A stretch of DNA of 64,000 bases from Candidatus Devosia phytovorans (GCA_029202405.1 CP119312.1:1741001-1805000), one strand, 5' to 3'; positions 32,890-42,480 are shown, numbered from the stretch's first letter. Numbers and translations are program-made. The notes: a model not told the origin generated them from the sequence alone.

Positions 32890-35400
32890 CTACATGACGA
32901 CGCAGTCGCCGCCGGCGGCCTTGACGTTGTTGCACATGGTGTTGGCGGAATCGCGCGACTGGGCCGGGACGCGAACGCGGTAGTAGATGCCGCGCTCGCC
33001 GAGATCGACGCGCTGGACTTCAAGGTTGGCGCCGCCAAACAGCGGACCGAAGCGACCGACCATGGACTGGGCGGTGGTGCGGGCCTCGTTTTCGCTGCGC
33101 TGCGACGCGAGCTGGACATAGGCCGGCGCGGTATTGCCCAGGGCTTCGACTTCCGTCGCGCCGGGAACGGCGATGGGTGCGCGGTCGGCTTCGGTTGTCG
33201 CCGCGGGCGCAGCAGCCTGGGTCGACTGAGCCGCGGGAGCAGAAGTCGCCGTGGAGGTGGTGCCGCCCAGCAGATTGTTGCGTGGTGGCGGCGGCAGCAT
33301 GTTGCCATTGCCGACACCTGAATTGACCACGGCATTGACCGGCGAGGTCGGCGCCGCGGCGGCAACCTCGGCAGCGCCGGGGCCCGAAAGGCCAGCCGGA
33401 CGCTGCAGCGGCACGACGATGGTGCGGCCAGCCAGCGGATTGCCCGAAGTATCGAAGGCCGGAACCGTGGAGCCGGGCGTGACCGGGGTGACAGCAGGCG
33501 TGGCGGCAGCGGCAGGCGTTTGCGCCGTCGGCGTCTGCGTTGCGGCAGCAGTTTCAGCCGGGGTCGGCGTTGCCGTCGCAGTGCTGGTGGCCGTCGGCGT
33601 GGCGGCATCGCCCGCTGCGGCTGCCAGAAGCTCGGGGCTGGCCGTCTCGGCGCCCGGCACTTCGGGGACATTGGGGCGGGCCACGGGCAGGATATTGCTG
33701 CCGGCAACGGCGTCGTCGCCGCTGACGATCGTGCCATCGGGGCGGACCGTCACGGTGCGGACCTTGCGATTGGCGAGGCCCTCGTCGCTCGACTCCGTGG
33801 TCGGCGGCACCTGGGTGACTTCATTGACGTCGGCCTGATCGCGCGACACCAGCTGCTCTTCGGCACCAGGCACGACGCCGTCGATCTCGTTGAACACGAC
33901 CGATTGCTGCGGCGTTGCGGCATCGGGATCGACCTCAGGCACTTCCTTGACCGGCGTTGCATCGGCAGTCAGCACCGGCGCCGGGCCGGTTTCGCGGCCA
34001 AGGCCAAGCACCCAATAAAGGCCAAAGCCGGCTGCCAGCAGCAGCGTGATGGCGACGAGCGGACCGGCAAAGGAACGCGAGAAGCGGAAGGAGCGCGGTG
34101 CGCGCTCGGCCTTCACCTTGCGTGGCTTCTTGCCCTTGGGCGTGACGACCTCGTCGACTTCGGGCGTATCGACCCAGCCGATCTGGACGCCGGCGGCCTG
34201 GGCTGCGGCGAAAATGGCTTCATCGGCGCCCGAAAAGTTGCGGCTGTCGGGCGCATGCTGCGGCAGGGTGGGCGTTGCGAGGCTGCGCAGGGCCGGGCTC
34301 GGCGCAGGCTGCGGCGCGACCGGCTCATCGGGCACATCGAGCTCGACGCGCATGGCGCGGCCGATCAGGCTTTCGATCTCGTCGATCGGATCACGGCCAA
34401 GCGTATCGCTCTCGGGGATCGGGGCTGCTGGCGCGGCAGGTGTCGGCGCCGTCTGCTTCCAGGCAAAGCTTGGTTCGGCGCGAACCGGGCTGCTGGCCGG
34501 CGCTGCTTGCTGCGGCGTGACGACGGGCGCCACCACGGGGGCTGCGACAGGCTCGCTGCTGCGCGAGCCAAGGCCGAAGACCGGCGCCACATTGAAGCGA
34601 TCCTGCTCCGGCTTGGGCTCGGGGCGGACGTCGGTCTGATTGGTAGAAGGCGTCGGCGTCTCGCTGGCGGCAGGACGCTGCGAGGGCGGCAGGCCCCAAT
34701 TGTGGGTGCGCGGCTGTGGCGTCGGGGCGGCAGCGACGGGCTGCGGCGCTACGGGAGCAGGCTGGGCAGCAGCGATGGGCGCAACCGGCTCAGCTGGCGT
34801 CACGGGCTTGGGCTCGGCCTCGCCCAGCAGCTCGGCGGCGATCAGGTCGGCAATGCTGTCGTGATCGACCGGCTTGAAATCGGGATCGGCGGCGGGACGA
34901 ATCGGTGACGTCGGCGCGCTGGGCGAGGCCGCGGGCGCGCTGGGCGATGCCGTTGGCACGCTGGGCTCATGGCGCAGCGGCATGGAAGGCGCCGCTGCCT
35001 TGGGCGTCCCGATATCAAAATCGAAATTGAAGTTTTCGATCGGCTTGGCCGCGGCCGCAACAGCAGGCGCTGCCGCCTGGGGTGCGGGCGTCGGGGTCGG
35101 TGCGGCAGCGGTCGGCGCAGGCGCAATGGGCTCAGCAGCGCACGGCGCGACGGGGGCCGTCGCAGGGGCGCTGCTGAAGTCAAAGCGTGGCGTGGGCGCA
35201 GCCGGTGGGCGCGGCGGTGGCGAATTGGGAAGGACCAAAGGTGCCGCGTCACCGCCGGGAATGCGGACGGGGAATGTCGCATTTACCGGGGAAGCGGGGG
35301 TGTCGCTCTTGGCATCCTGCGCCATGAGCTTTGCCAGTTCGGCAATCAGGTCGTCTGATGTATCTGACTGTCCGGACATAGGCTGCGGTTTCGCTGTCAT
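32890..35400 (-). CDS. SPOR-domain membrane protein with long low-complexity region
   Basis: The 836-residue protein has a very long Pro/Ala-rich cytoplasmic region (about residues 1-430), one membrane helix near residues 440-465 (GPLVAITLLLAAGFGLYWVLG), a periplasmic Ala/Thr/Pro-rich linker, and a C-terminal SPOR domain (about residues 755-836, YVQLASQRSENEARTTAQSM, then VDLGERGIYYRVRVP). SPOR binds denuded glycan at the division septum. The Pro/Ala region contains an acidic motif recurring as DLIAELAKLMAQD and DSIADLIAAELL. It is located between argS and scpA, as in related genomes. Confidence 0.9.
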   Translation of the reverse strand: MTAKPQPMSGQSDTSDDLIAELAKLMAQDAKSDTPASPVNATFPVRIPGGDAAPLVLPNSPPPRPPAAPTPRFDFSSAPATAPVAPCAAEPIAPAPTAAAPTPTPAPQAAAPAVAAAAKPIENFNFDFDIGTPKAAAPSMPLRHEPSVPTASPSAPAASPSAPTSPIRPAADPDFKPVDHDSIADLIAAELLGEAEPKPVTPAEPVAPIAAAQPAPVAPQPVAAAPTPQPRTHNWGLPPSQRPAASETPTPSTNQTDVRPEPKPEQDRFNVAPVFGLGSRSSEPVAAPVVAPVVTPQQAAPASSPVRAEPSFAWKQTAPTPAAPAAPIPESDTLGRDPIDEIESLIGRAMRVELDVPDEPVAPQPAPSPALRSLATPTLPQHAPDSRNFSGADEAIFAAAQAAGVQIGWVDTPEVDEVVTPKGKKPRKVKAERAPRSFRFSRSFAGPLVAITLLLAAGFGLYWVLGLGRETGPAPVLTADATPVKEVPEVDPDAATPQQSVVFNEIDGVVPGAEEQLVSRDQADVNEVTQVPPTTESSDEGLANRKVRTVTVRPDGTIVSGDDAVAGSNILPVARPNVPEVPGAETASPELLAAAAGDAATPTATSTATATPTPAETAAATQTPTAQTPAAAATPAVTPVTPGSTVPAFDTSGNPLAGRTIVVPLQRPAGLSGPGAAEVAAAAPTSPVNAVVNSGVGNGNMLPPPPRNNLLGGTTSTATSAPAAQSTQAAAPAATTEADRAPIAVPGATEVEALGNTAPAYVQLASQRSENEARTTAQSMVGRFGPLFGGANLEVQRVDLGERGIYYRVRVPAQSRDSANTMCNNVKAAGGDCVVM

Positions 35401-35480
35401 TTAAGCAGCGCCCTCTCGGTTACGACTTCGGCAAGTGCTGGGAGCATAATGCCGGCAGTCTTCACAGTATTGCGCCGGAA

Positions 35481-37226
35481 TTATGAAAGTTCCTCTGGGG
35501 CGGAGACGCCCAGAATTGCTAGCGCGTTGGCGATGACCTGACGCACGGCATCGACCAGCGCGAGTCGAGCCAAAGTCAGCTTTGGATCTTCAGCGTTAAC
35601 AAACCGTAACGACGCATCCGCCGAACCCTTGGCCCAGAAGCCGTGGAAGGCCGCCGCCAGCTCGTGAACATAGAAGGCAACGCGGTGCGGTTCGTGCGCA
35701 ATTGCCGCAGCCGTAACGGTCCGCGGCCAGGCGGCCAGCACGCGGATCAGGTCGAGTTCGGCGGGGGTCACGATGCGGTCAACCTCGGCCGCAGCCAAAG
35801 CCGCGGGCGAAACATCGAGGTCGGGCATGTCGCGTGCGGCGGTCTTGAAGATCGAATGCGTGCGGGCGTGGGCATACTGCACGTAAAAGACCGGATTGTC
35901 CTTGGACTGTTCCTTGACCACGGCAAAGTCGAAATCCATGGCCGCGTCGTTGCGCCGGTACATCAGCATGAAGCGGGTAGCGTCGACGCCGACTTCCTCG
36001 ACCACGTCGGACAGCAGGACAAGATCGCCGGAGCGCTTGCTCATCTTGAAGGGCTCGCCATTCTTGAGCAGGCGCACCAGCTGGCAGATGCGGACGTCCA
36101 TATCGGCGGCATCGAGCGAGACGGCCTTCACGGCCGCCTGCAGGCGCTTCACATAGCCCGAGTGATCGGCGCCCAGCACATTGATCATGTGGTTGAAGCC
36201 GCGCAGGAACTTGTTGCGATGATAGGCGATGTCGGCGGCGAAATAGGTGTAGGAGCCGTCCGACTTGATCAGCGCGCGATCGGTGTCATCGCCATAGTCG
36301 GTGGCGCGGAACAGGGTTTGTTCGCGGTCTTCCCATTCCTCGGGCGTCTTGCCCTTGGGCGCCTCGAGCCGGCCTTCATAGACCATGCCCTTCTCGCGCA
36401 GCCAGGCCAGAGTCAGCTCGATATCGCCCCCTGCCCCATGCAGCACGCGCTCGGAAAAGAACGTGTCGTGGTGGATGTTGAGCTGCGCCAGATCGGCCTT
36501 GACCAACTCCATCATGCCGGCCAGTGCCGCCTCGCGGGCGATCAGCACGGCGTCCTCTTCCGGCTTGTCGAGCAGCGACGCGCCATACTCGGCAGCCAGC
36601 GCCTGTCCCACCGGAATCAGATAGGGGCCGGGATAGTAGCCGGACGGAATTTCGATGGTCTCGCCCAGCGCCTCGCGATAGCGCAGCAGGGCCGACTTGC
36701 CGAGGATAATGGTCTGGCCGCCGGTGTCGTTGATGTAATATTCGCGCGTCACTTCATAGCCCGAATAGGCCATCAGCGAAGCCAGCGTGTCGCCGAACAC
36801 GGCGCCGCGGGTATGGCCGACATGCATCGGGCCGGTCGGATTGGCCGAGACATATTCGATATTGACCGCCTCGCCGCCGCCCAGGGTCGAACGGCCGTAA
36901 TCGGCGCCCTGCTCGGCCACCGATTTCAGCACCTGGTGCCAGATCGGGGTATCGAGCCGGAAGTTGATGAAGCCGGGACCGGCGACCTCAACCGAGGTCA
37001 CGTCACTATCGTGCTTGAAATGCTCGACGAGGGTATTGGCCACTTCGCGCGGATTTTTGCCCAGCGGCTTGGCGACGATCATCGCCGCATTGGTGGAAAG
37101 GTCGCCATGGCTCGCATCGCGCGGCGGCTCGACCACGATTCGGGCGAGCAGATCGGCACCGACCTCGGGGAAGAGAACCTGCATCGCATTGGCAATGCGC
37201 GCTGAGAAGAGGGCAAAAACGTCCAT
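35481..37226 (-). CDS. argS: arginine--tRNA ligase
   Basis: The 581-residue protein is a class I ArgRS: SANPTGPMHVGHTRGAVFGD contains the HIGH-type motif, and FKMSKRSGDLVLLSDVV contains the KMSKS loop. The N-terminal Add-1 domain and the C-terminal helical anticodon-binding domain are present, and the length is normal. It charges tRNA-Arg in a tRNA-dependent way. It lies 31 bp after dgt and 80 bp before the SPOR gene. Confidence 0.98.
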   Translation of the reverse strand: MDVFALFSARIANAMQVLFPEVGADLLARIVVEPPRDASHGDLSTNAAMIVAKPLGKNPREVANTLVEHFKHDSDVTSVEVAGPGFINFRLDTPIWHQVLKSVAEQGADYGRSTLGGGEAVNIEYVSANPTGPMHVGHTRGAVFGDTLASLMAYSGYEVTREYYINDTGGQTIILGKSALLRYREALGETIEIPSGYYPGPYLIPVGQALAAEYGASLLDKPEEDAVLIAREAALAGMMELVKADLAQLNIHHDTFFSERVLHGAGGDIELTLAWLREKGMVYEGRLEAPKGKTPEEWEDREQTLFRATDYGDDTDRALIKSDGSYTYFAADIAYHRNKFLRGFNHMINVLGADHSGYVKRLQAAVKAVSLDAADMDVRICQLVRLLKNGEPFKMSKRSGDLVLLSDVVEEVGVDATRFMLMYRRNDAAMDFDFAVVKEQSKDNPVFYVQYAHARTHSIFKTAARDMPDLDVSPAALAAAEVDRIVTPAELDLIRVLAAWPRTVTAAAIAHEPHRVAFYVHELAAAFHGFWAKGSADASLRFVNAEDPKLTLARLALVDAVRQVIANALAILGVSAPEELS

Positions 37227-37257
37227 AACGAGACCTGATCCTTAGGGAAAACCGGGG

Positions 37258-38448
37258 TTAACGGAATTCCGGTCGAGCGTCAAACAGGCGGGCATATTCA
37301 TCGAGCGCATAGGGGTCGGTCATGCCGGCGATATAGTCGGAAACGACGCGCGCCAGAGCGTGATCGCCATCGGCTTCCGCCGCACGAACACGCCAGTCTC
37401 CGGGCAGGTCGCGGGTCGCCATATAGCGCTCGAAGAGGTCGGCAACGATCTTCTCACTTTGGCGCACGGGGACCATTACCGTCTCGTGCCGGTAGACCCG
37501 TTCGAAGAGGAAAGCCTTGAGGCCTTTCTCGGCTTCGGCGGCGGCCGGCGAGAAGGTGACAAGAAGTCGTCCAGCATGCCTGACGTCATCCGGCGACCGG
37601 ATGAAGGCCTCCGAAATATTGGCATAGGTGGTGGCGATGACATCCTCGATGCTGCGGGTGATCAGCCGCCGCTGCACTTCATGAGCCTGCCGCTTGGCAT
37701 GGATATCGGGATAAAGCTCCAGCACCTCGCGCACGATCGGCCCGGCCAGCGGCACATCCTTGAGGTCTGACAGGCTGATGAGCCCGGCCCGCAAGGCATC
37801 GTCGATGTCATGGGCATTATAAGCGCAGTCATCGGCAATGGCGGCGGTCTGGGCTTCCAGCGAGGCAAAGCTCCAGAGTTTGAGGTCACCCCGCGCCGGA
37901 ATGTCGTCCAGCCCGGTGGGCAGTCCCTCATCGGCATATTTGCCATAGGGGGCGCCGTCCTCATGGATTAAAGGCCCGTTGTGCTTGAGAATTCCTTCCA
38001 GGGTTTCCCAAGTGAGGTTGAGCCCGTCATGCTCGGCATAGCGATTTTCGAGCCGCGTCACGACGCGCATGGCCTGGATATTGTGATCGAAGCCGCCATA
38101 GGGCGCCATGGCGCGATGCAATGCCCGCTCCCCGGCATGGCCAAACGGTGTGTGGCCGAGATCGTGGCTCAGCGCGACCGCCTCGGCCAGATCCTCGTCC
38201 AGCCGTAGGGCCCGTGCCATAGAGCGCGCCATCTGGCTGACCTCCAGCGTATGGGTCAGCCGGTTGCGGAAATGCCCGCCAAACTGGAGAAAAACCTGGG
38301 TCTTGTGCTGCAGGCGACGGAAGGCCGTGGCGTGGATGATGCGGTCACGGTCGCGCTGGAACTCGCTGCGCGTCGGGCTGGGGCCGGTGGAGTGGAGGCG
38401 GCCCTGGGATTGCTCGGGCCTGCTGGCATAGGAAGCCGGATCGCTCAT
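37258..38448 (-). CDS. dgt: deoxyguanosinetriphosphate triphosphohydrolase-like protein
   Basis: The 396-residue protein has the HD hydrolase motif ALSHDLGHTPFGHAGERAL and the upstream FRRLQHKTQVF segment that matches the dGTPase family. It should cleave dGTP or another dNTP to the nucleoside and triphosphate. The length fits the shorter Dgt-like type 2 group. It is the most upstream gene of the minus-strand run and is divergent from erpA, 82 bp away. Confidence 0.94.
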   Translation of the reverse strand: MSDPASYASRPEQSQGRLHSTGPSPTRSEFQRDRDRIIHATAFRRLQHKTQVFLQFGGHFRNRLTHTLEVSQMARSMARALRLDEDLAEAVALSHDLGHTPFGHAGERALHRAMAPYGGFDHNIQAMRVVTRLENRYAEHDGLNLTWETLEGILKHNGPLIHEDGAPYGKYADEGLPTGLDDIPARGDLKLWSFASLEAQTAAIADDCAYNAHDIDDALRAGLISLSDLKDVPLAGPIVREVLELYPDIHAKRQAHEVQRRLITRSIEDVIATTYANISEAFIRSPDDVRHAGRLLVTFSPAAAEAEKGLKAFLFERVYRHETVMVPVRQSEKIVADLFERYMATRDLPGDWRVRAAEADGDHALARVVSDYIAGMTDPYALDEYARLFDARPEFR

Positions 38449-38530
38449 CGGTGATACTTAGGCCCTTTTCAATTGGGTCGAGAGTTACTATTTTAGCCTG
38501 ACCGTTATGACATTACGGCTTGGAACTGAC

Positions 38531-38881
38531 ATGACCGCCACTGCTCTCGCCACACCCGAAGTCGTGCTGACCGACCGCGCTGCCAAGCGCGTGTCGCGCA
38601 TTCTCGCCAAGGAGCCGGAAGGCACGGTCTTGCGGATTTCGGTGGCGGGCGGCGGCTGCTCCGGATTTCAGTATGAATACAACCTCGTACAGGAAAAGCC
38701 GGCCAGCGACGATATCGTTCTGTCCAAGGGCGATGCAACGGTTCTCATTGACGCAATGAGTCTGGAATTCATGGGCGGTGCCGAGATCGATTTTGTCGAC
38801 GACCTGATCGGCCAGGCCTTCCAGATCAAGAATCCAAACGCCGTCGCGTCCTGTGGTTGCGGCACGAGCTTTGCGGTCTAA
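38531..38881 (+). CDS. erpA: iron-sulfur cluster insertion protein ErpA
   Basis: The protein of about 116 residues is an A-type Fe-S carrier with the three conserved Cys: GGGCSGFQY and SCGCGTSF. It transfers clusters to targets such as isoprenoid and respiratory enzymes. ATG at 38531 gives the normal N terminus (MTATALATPEVVLTDRAAKR); an ATG at 38507 in the same frame would add 8 residues. It is divergent from dgt. Confidence 0.93.
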   Translation: MTATALATPEVVLTDRAAKRVSRILAKEPEGTVLRISVAGGGCSGFQYEYNLVQEKPASDDIVLSKGDATVLIDAMSLEFMGGAEIDFVDDLIGQAFQIKNPNAVASCGCGTSFAV

Positions 38882-38939
38882 CTCGGTAGCTTGCTGAATC
38901 TGTCGCGACTTCGCATAGTTGTCCTTCGAGAGGGCAAGC

Positions 38940-40064
38940 ATGTCGAAGCTCGTTGATCGCGTTATCGAAAACGCCATAGACAACAAAAGCATTGTGGGGA
39001 CGGAAGTCATCGCCGCGATCGGCGGTGAGGTGGTCTATCGGCGCTCAGCCGGATATTTTGACCGCGAGGCCGGCACTGCCATGCCCGTGAACGCGATCTA
39101 CAGGCTGGCGTCGGTCACCAAACCCATTGTCGCGACCACTGCGCTTGCGATGGTGGACAAGGGCATGCTGCGGCTGAGCGACCTGATCGCCGACTACCTG
39201 CCGTATTTTCAGCCCAGGCTCGGCGATGGCAGCGTGGCCAAAATCACCATCGCGCAACTACTGACGCATACAGCGGGACTGAGCTACCGCTATCCGGATG
39301 ATCCGAGCATTACGACGGGCATGCAGGATACCGAGTTCGATCACGCGGAAAACCTCACACGCATCGCGAATCAGCCGCTACTCTTCGCGCCAGGCGGGGG
39401 ATGGACCTATTCCGTTGCCACCGACGTGCTCGGTGCAGTGCTTGCGGCAATCGGAGGCGGGAGCCTCGGTGAAGCGGCACGCCGCCATGTGACCGGACCG
39501 CTCGGCATGGGCGACACCGGGTTCGAAGTGTCCGACCTTACCCGACTGGCGCCTCCCTATGCTGACGGGGTGCCTGAGCCGACCCGCATGCTGGACCACC
39601 AGACCATCGTCACCGAGACTGGCGACACAACGGTATTTTCGCCTGTTCGGCTGTTCAACGCCAAGGCCTTTCAATCCGGCGGCGCGGGCATGGTAGGTAC
39701 GGGCAGCGACATCCTCAAACTGCTGGAGGCCTTGCGAACGGGCGGTGGCGGGGTTCTTTCCCCTGCCCTGGTCGCGGCGGCCATGAGCAACCAGATCGGT
39801 GATCTACCGCGTGACGATGCCGGACTGCGTTTTGGCTATCTGGGCGCCGTGGTCGACGACCCTGCAGCGGCAAATACGCCGGAGTCGAGAGGCAGCGTCA
39901 ATTGGGGCGGGGTATATGGCCATTCCTGGCTGGTGGACCCGGCCAGCGAACTGATAATGGTCTCGATGAGCAACACGGCCCAGGAAGGCTGCCTCGGGAT
40001 GTTTCCGCGTAATGTGCGAAACGCCATCTATGCGGACTTCCTGCCTCGCCGAAACGCGTACTGA
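38940..40064 (+). CDS. serine hydrolase of the beta-lactamase/esterase (class C-like) family
   Basis: The 374-residue protein has the S-x-x-K motif in YRLASVTKPIVATT (catalytic Ser and Lys near residue 60) and a Tyr-based second motif (WTYSVATDVLG). Near the end GHSW replaces the KTG triad element, as in many EstB-type esterases. There is no signal peptide, so it is likely cytoplasmic. It probably hydrolyses an ester or amide; true beta-lactamase activity is doubtful. GAGAGGG precedes ATG 38940. It ends 14 bp before xth. Confidence 0.85.
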   Translation: MSKLVDRVIENAIDNKSIVGTEVIAAIGGEVVYRRSAGYFDREAGTAMPVNAIYRLASVTKPIVATTALAMVDKGMLRLSDLIADYLPYFQPRLGDGSVAKITIAQLLTHTAGLSYRYPDDPSITTGMQDTEFDHAENLTRIANQPLLFAPGGGWTYSVATDVLGAVLAAIGGGSLGEAARRHVTGPLGMGDTGFEVSDLTRLAPPYADGVPEPTRMLDHQTIVTETGDTTVFSPVRLFNAKAFQSGGAGMVGTGSDILKLLEALRTGGGGVLSPALVAAAMSNQIGDLPRDDAGLRFGYLGAVVDDPAAANTPESRGSVNWGGVYGHSWLVDPASELIMVSMSNTAQEGCLGMFPRNVRNAIYADFLPRRNAY

Positions 40065-40078
40065 CGGAGATTCGACCC

Positions 40079-40858
40079 ATGCGTATCGCCACCTGGAACA
40101 TCAATGGCATCAAGGCCCGTATCGAGCTGTTGGTGACGTGGCTGGCGCAGGAGAAGCCGGACATCGTGGTGCTGCAGGAGATCAAGACCGTCGACGAGGG
40201 GTTTCCGCGGGCCGAGATCGAGGCGCTGGGCTATAATATCGAGACGCATGGGCAAAAGAGCTGGAATGGTGTGGCGATCCTCTCGCTGCTGCCCTTCGAC
40301 GAAGTGTCGCGCGGGTTGCCGGGCGATGACGCCGATGAGCAGGCGCGGCTGATCGAGGGCGTGTTTTCGACCGAGAGCGGAGCGATCCGCGTCTGTGGCA
40401 TCTACCTGCCCAATGGTAACCCGGTGGATACGGAAAAATTTCCCTACAAGCTCAACTGGATGCGGCGGCTGGAGAGCTATGTCGAGGACCGGCTGGCGCT
40501 GGAGGAGGCCTTTGTGCTGCTCGGCGATTTCAACATCATTCCCGCCCCGATCGATGCGCATGATCCGCAGGCCTGGTGGGGGGATGCGCTGTTCCGGCCC
40601 GAGAGCCAGGAACGCTGGCGCACGCTGGTCAACCTCGGCCTGACTGACGCACTGCGCGCCACGACCTCGGAAGCGGCCTATACATTCTGGGATTTTCAGG
40701 CGGGTGCCTGGCGGCGCAATGCCGGTATCCGCATCGACCACCTGCTGCTGTCGCCACAGGCGGCGGATCGGCTGGAGGATGTTACCGTGCACAAGGATGT
40801 GCGCGGCTGGGACAAGCCGAGCGACCACGTGCCGGTCGAAGGGCGGTTCAGTTTCTGA
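40079..40858 (+). CDS. xth: exodeoxyribonuclease III
   Basis: The 259-residue protein shows the exonuclease III/AP endonuclease motifs: IATWNINGIKAR, VVLQEIKTVDEGFP, LLGDFNIIPAPID and DHLLLSPQ, ending with KPSDHVPVEGRF. It cuts abasic sites and degrades 3' ends in base-excision repair. It lies close after the serine hydrolase and is convergent with the ExoR-like gene, with a strong terminator between them. Confidence 0.95.
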   Translation: MRIATWNINGIKARIELLVTWLAQEKPDIVVLQEIKTVDEGFPRAEIEALGYNIETHGQKSWNGVAILSLLPFDEVSRGLPGDDADEQARLIEGVFSTESGAIRVCGIYLPNGNPVDTEKFPYKLNWMRRLESYVEDRLALEEAFVLLGDFNIIPAPIDAHDPQAWWGDALFRPESQERWRTLVNLGLTDALRATTSEAAYTFWDFQAGAWRRNAGIRIDHLLLSPQAADRLEDVTVHKDVRGWDKPSDHVPVEGRFSF

Positions 40859-40910
40859 AGAGCGTAAGAACCCCCGCCGCTCGGGCGTAGCCCTCGTGGC
40901 CTTCCGAGCT

Positions 40911-40935
40911 AAAAACGCGCCACTGGCGCGTTTTT
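40911..40935. terminator. bidirectional Rho-independent terminator
   Basis: An 11-bp perfect stem (AAAAACGCGCC and its complement) closes a 3-base ACT loop, with A5 on one side and T5 on the other. It can end both xth (plus) and the ExoR-like gene (minus). Confidence 0.92.
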
Positions 40936-40951
40936 GCCGCGTAGCGGCCGC

Positions 40952-41761
40952 TCAGAAGCCAGCGAATTGCGGGGTGATGGTATCCGCAAGCGAATAGGCT
41001 TCGGTAGTCTGTTCGGGCTTGGCCATGGCGATGGCCTTGTTGAGCTTTTCGTCGATCCAGCTGGCGTCGGCGGTGGCGGCGCAGCGGTTGTGGGACACGA
41101 TCAGCCACATCAGGCCCTCGACGGGCTGCGGCTCGACACCGGCAACGCCGTTGAACAGCAGGTCGCCGAGTTGGGCCTGGGCCGGGCAATTGCCCTTGCG
41201 CGCGGCGAGCGAGAACCAGCGGGCGCTTTGCAGCGGGTTCACGCCGAGGCCATCGGCGCTCATGTAGAGCAGGCCCACGCGATACTGCGCATCGGCGTCG
41301 CCGAAATAGGTCGCGGCATGCAGCAGCAGCGCCTTGGAGCGTTCCATGTCGACGGGGATGCCGGCGTCTGGCACGCCTTCACGATAATATTCGCCAACCT
41401 TGACGAAGGACTGGGCCACGATATCGGCCTCGACGCCCTTGGGGGCCGCATCAGCGTGCTGGTTGGCGATCTGGGCAAAATAGCCGAAGGCCTTTGCCGG
41501 ATCACGCGTCACGCCCTCGCCATTCTCATACATGGTGCCCAACTGCCACATGGCCATGGGCTGGCCGGCGTCGGCCGCATCTTCGAGCGCGGCGAGCAGG
41601 TCGTCACCCGACACGCCCCCGCCTGCTCCATCGAGCATATTGGCCATGTCGAGAGCAGCATCGGCTGCCGTCTGGGCGTGCACGGGCAGGACCGACGCAG
41701 CGAGCGTCAGAATAGCTGCCGTTGTCACGGAGATCAGGGAATAGTCCCTAAATGTCCGCAT
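40952..41761 (-). CDS. exoR: periplasmic Sel1-repeat regulator, ExoR-like
   Basis: The 269-residue protein has a Sec signal peptide of about 30 residues ending in VHAQ and then a series of Sel1-like repeats, such as GQPMAMWQLGTMYENGEGV, DADAQYRVGLLYMSADGLGV and NCPAQAQLGDLLFNGV. Rhizobial ExoR has the same length, signal and repeats, and holds the ChvG (ExoS) sensor kinase inactive in the periplasm. The position beside xth and erpA fits what I recall of exoR in rhizobia. AAGGAG precedes ATG 41761. Assignment to exoR rests on length, domains and neighbours, so a generic Sel1 protein is the alternative. Confidence 0.75.
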   Translation of the reverse strand: MRTFRDYSLISVTTAAILTLAASVLPVHAQTAADAALDMANMLDGAGGGVSGDDLLAALEDAADAGQPMAMWQLGTMYENGEGVTRDPAKAFGYFAQIANQHADAAPKGVEADIVAQSFVKVGEYYREGVPDAGIPVDMERSKALLLHAATYFGDADAQYRVGLLYMSADGLGVNPLQSARWFSLAARKGNCPAQAQLGDLLFNGVAGVEPQPVEGLMWLIVSHNRCAATADASWIDEKLNKAIAMAKPEQTTEAYSLADTITPQFAGF

Positions 41762-42480
41762 CTTGCTCCTTCTTGCCCGCTTTCTTGCGGGCGTACCATG
41801 TTCAGGGCCGTTTCTGGCCCAGCACTCGCCTGTTTCAACCATGCCCGAGGCGGATTACCGGGGACAGGAGGTGTTAATCTTTCGGTAAACTTCGTTTGTG
41901 ACCGGAATCCGCCGGCGGCGTGGCGCCGCCAAGGATTCAGCACTTCGTTGCTTCACCGTTGGTCGCACGAGCAAGCTCGAACGGCCGGACCTTGACTACG
42001 GAGGGGAGACAAACGTGTAACCAGAGCGGACTTGTCCACACTGCTCACAGTCATCCGCCCCCAGATGCCTATGCCCTCTCGTTTACGGGGAGATTGTGGC
42101 GACAAACATCGCCAAATGGTTGCTTGGGATCGGTCGAAATGGGATTCGGTGACGTTGTTGCTGAATCGTCACAGAGCTGCTGCGGTTGCTGGTATCAGCG
42201 CTGTAACCGTCGCCGAGAGATTGAACTGGCTGTCCCGTCTATTTGCCGTATCCCAAGGCTCGATGAACCCGGGTTGGTGCGGTGAGGCGCCGAGTTTTCC
42301 ACCGTATCTCCACAGAGGTGCTGGTGGTGCGCAAAAGCCACGTCGGCTGTCTCGTGTGCTGCGATGGCTTGTTTCACGATGCGGTGATCGACATAGTGCA
42401 CAGACGCCAAACGAGGAGTGCGACCATGAAAACCCTGTCCGCAGTGGAAGGAGCAAAAATTCAACAGGACATGATTTCTC
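41762..42480. other. 719-bp region without a convincing gene
   Basis: The stretch between the ExoR-like gene and the ABC exporter is less GC-rich than its flanks and has no open frame with gene-like codon use. It contains a strong hairpin at 41905-41938 (GAATCC...GGCGGCG / CGCCGCC...GGATTC) and a smaller inverted repeat at 42149-42172 (GTGACG / CGTCAC). A 34-codon frame starts at 42426 (MKTLSAVEGAKIQQDM) without a ribosome site. A long leader or small RNA is possible. Confidence 0.4.
41905..41938. promoter_or_regulatory. strong stem-loop upstream of the ExoR-like gene and ABC exporter
   Basis: GAATCC at 41905-41910 pairs with GGATTC at 41933-41938, and inside it GGCGGCG pairs with CGCCGCC around TGG. 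There is no T-run on either side, so this is not an obvious terminator; it may be an RNA structure or protein site. Confidence 0.4.

Noticed and set aside
38940..40064. Chromosomal AmpC-type beta-lactamase conferring resistance
   Set aside because: It lacks a signal peptide and the KTG element is changed to GHSW. An esterase-like hydrolase is more likely.
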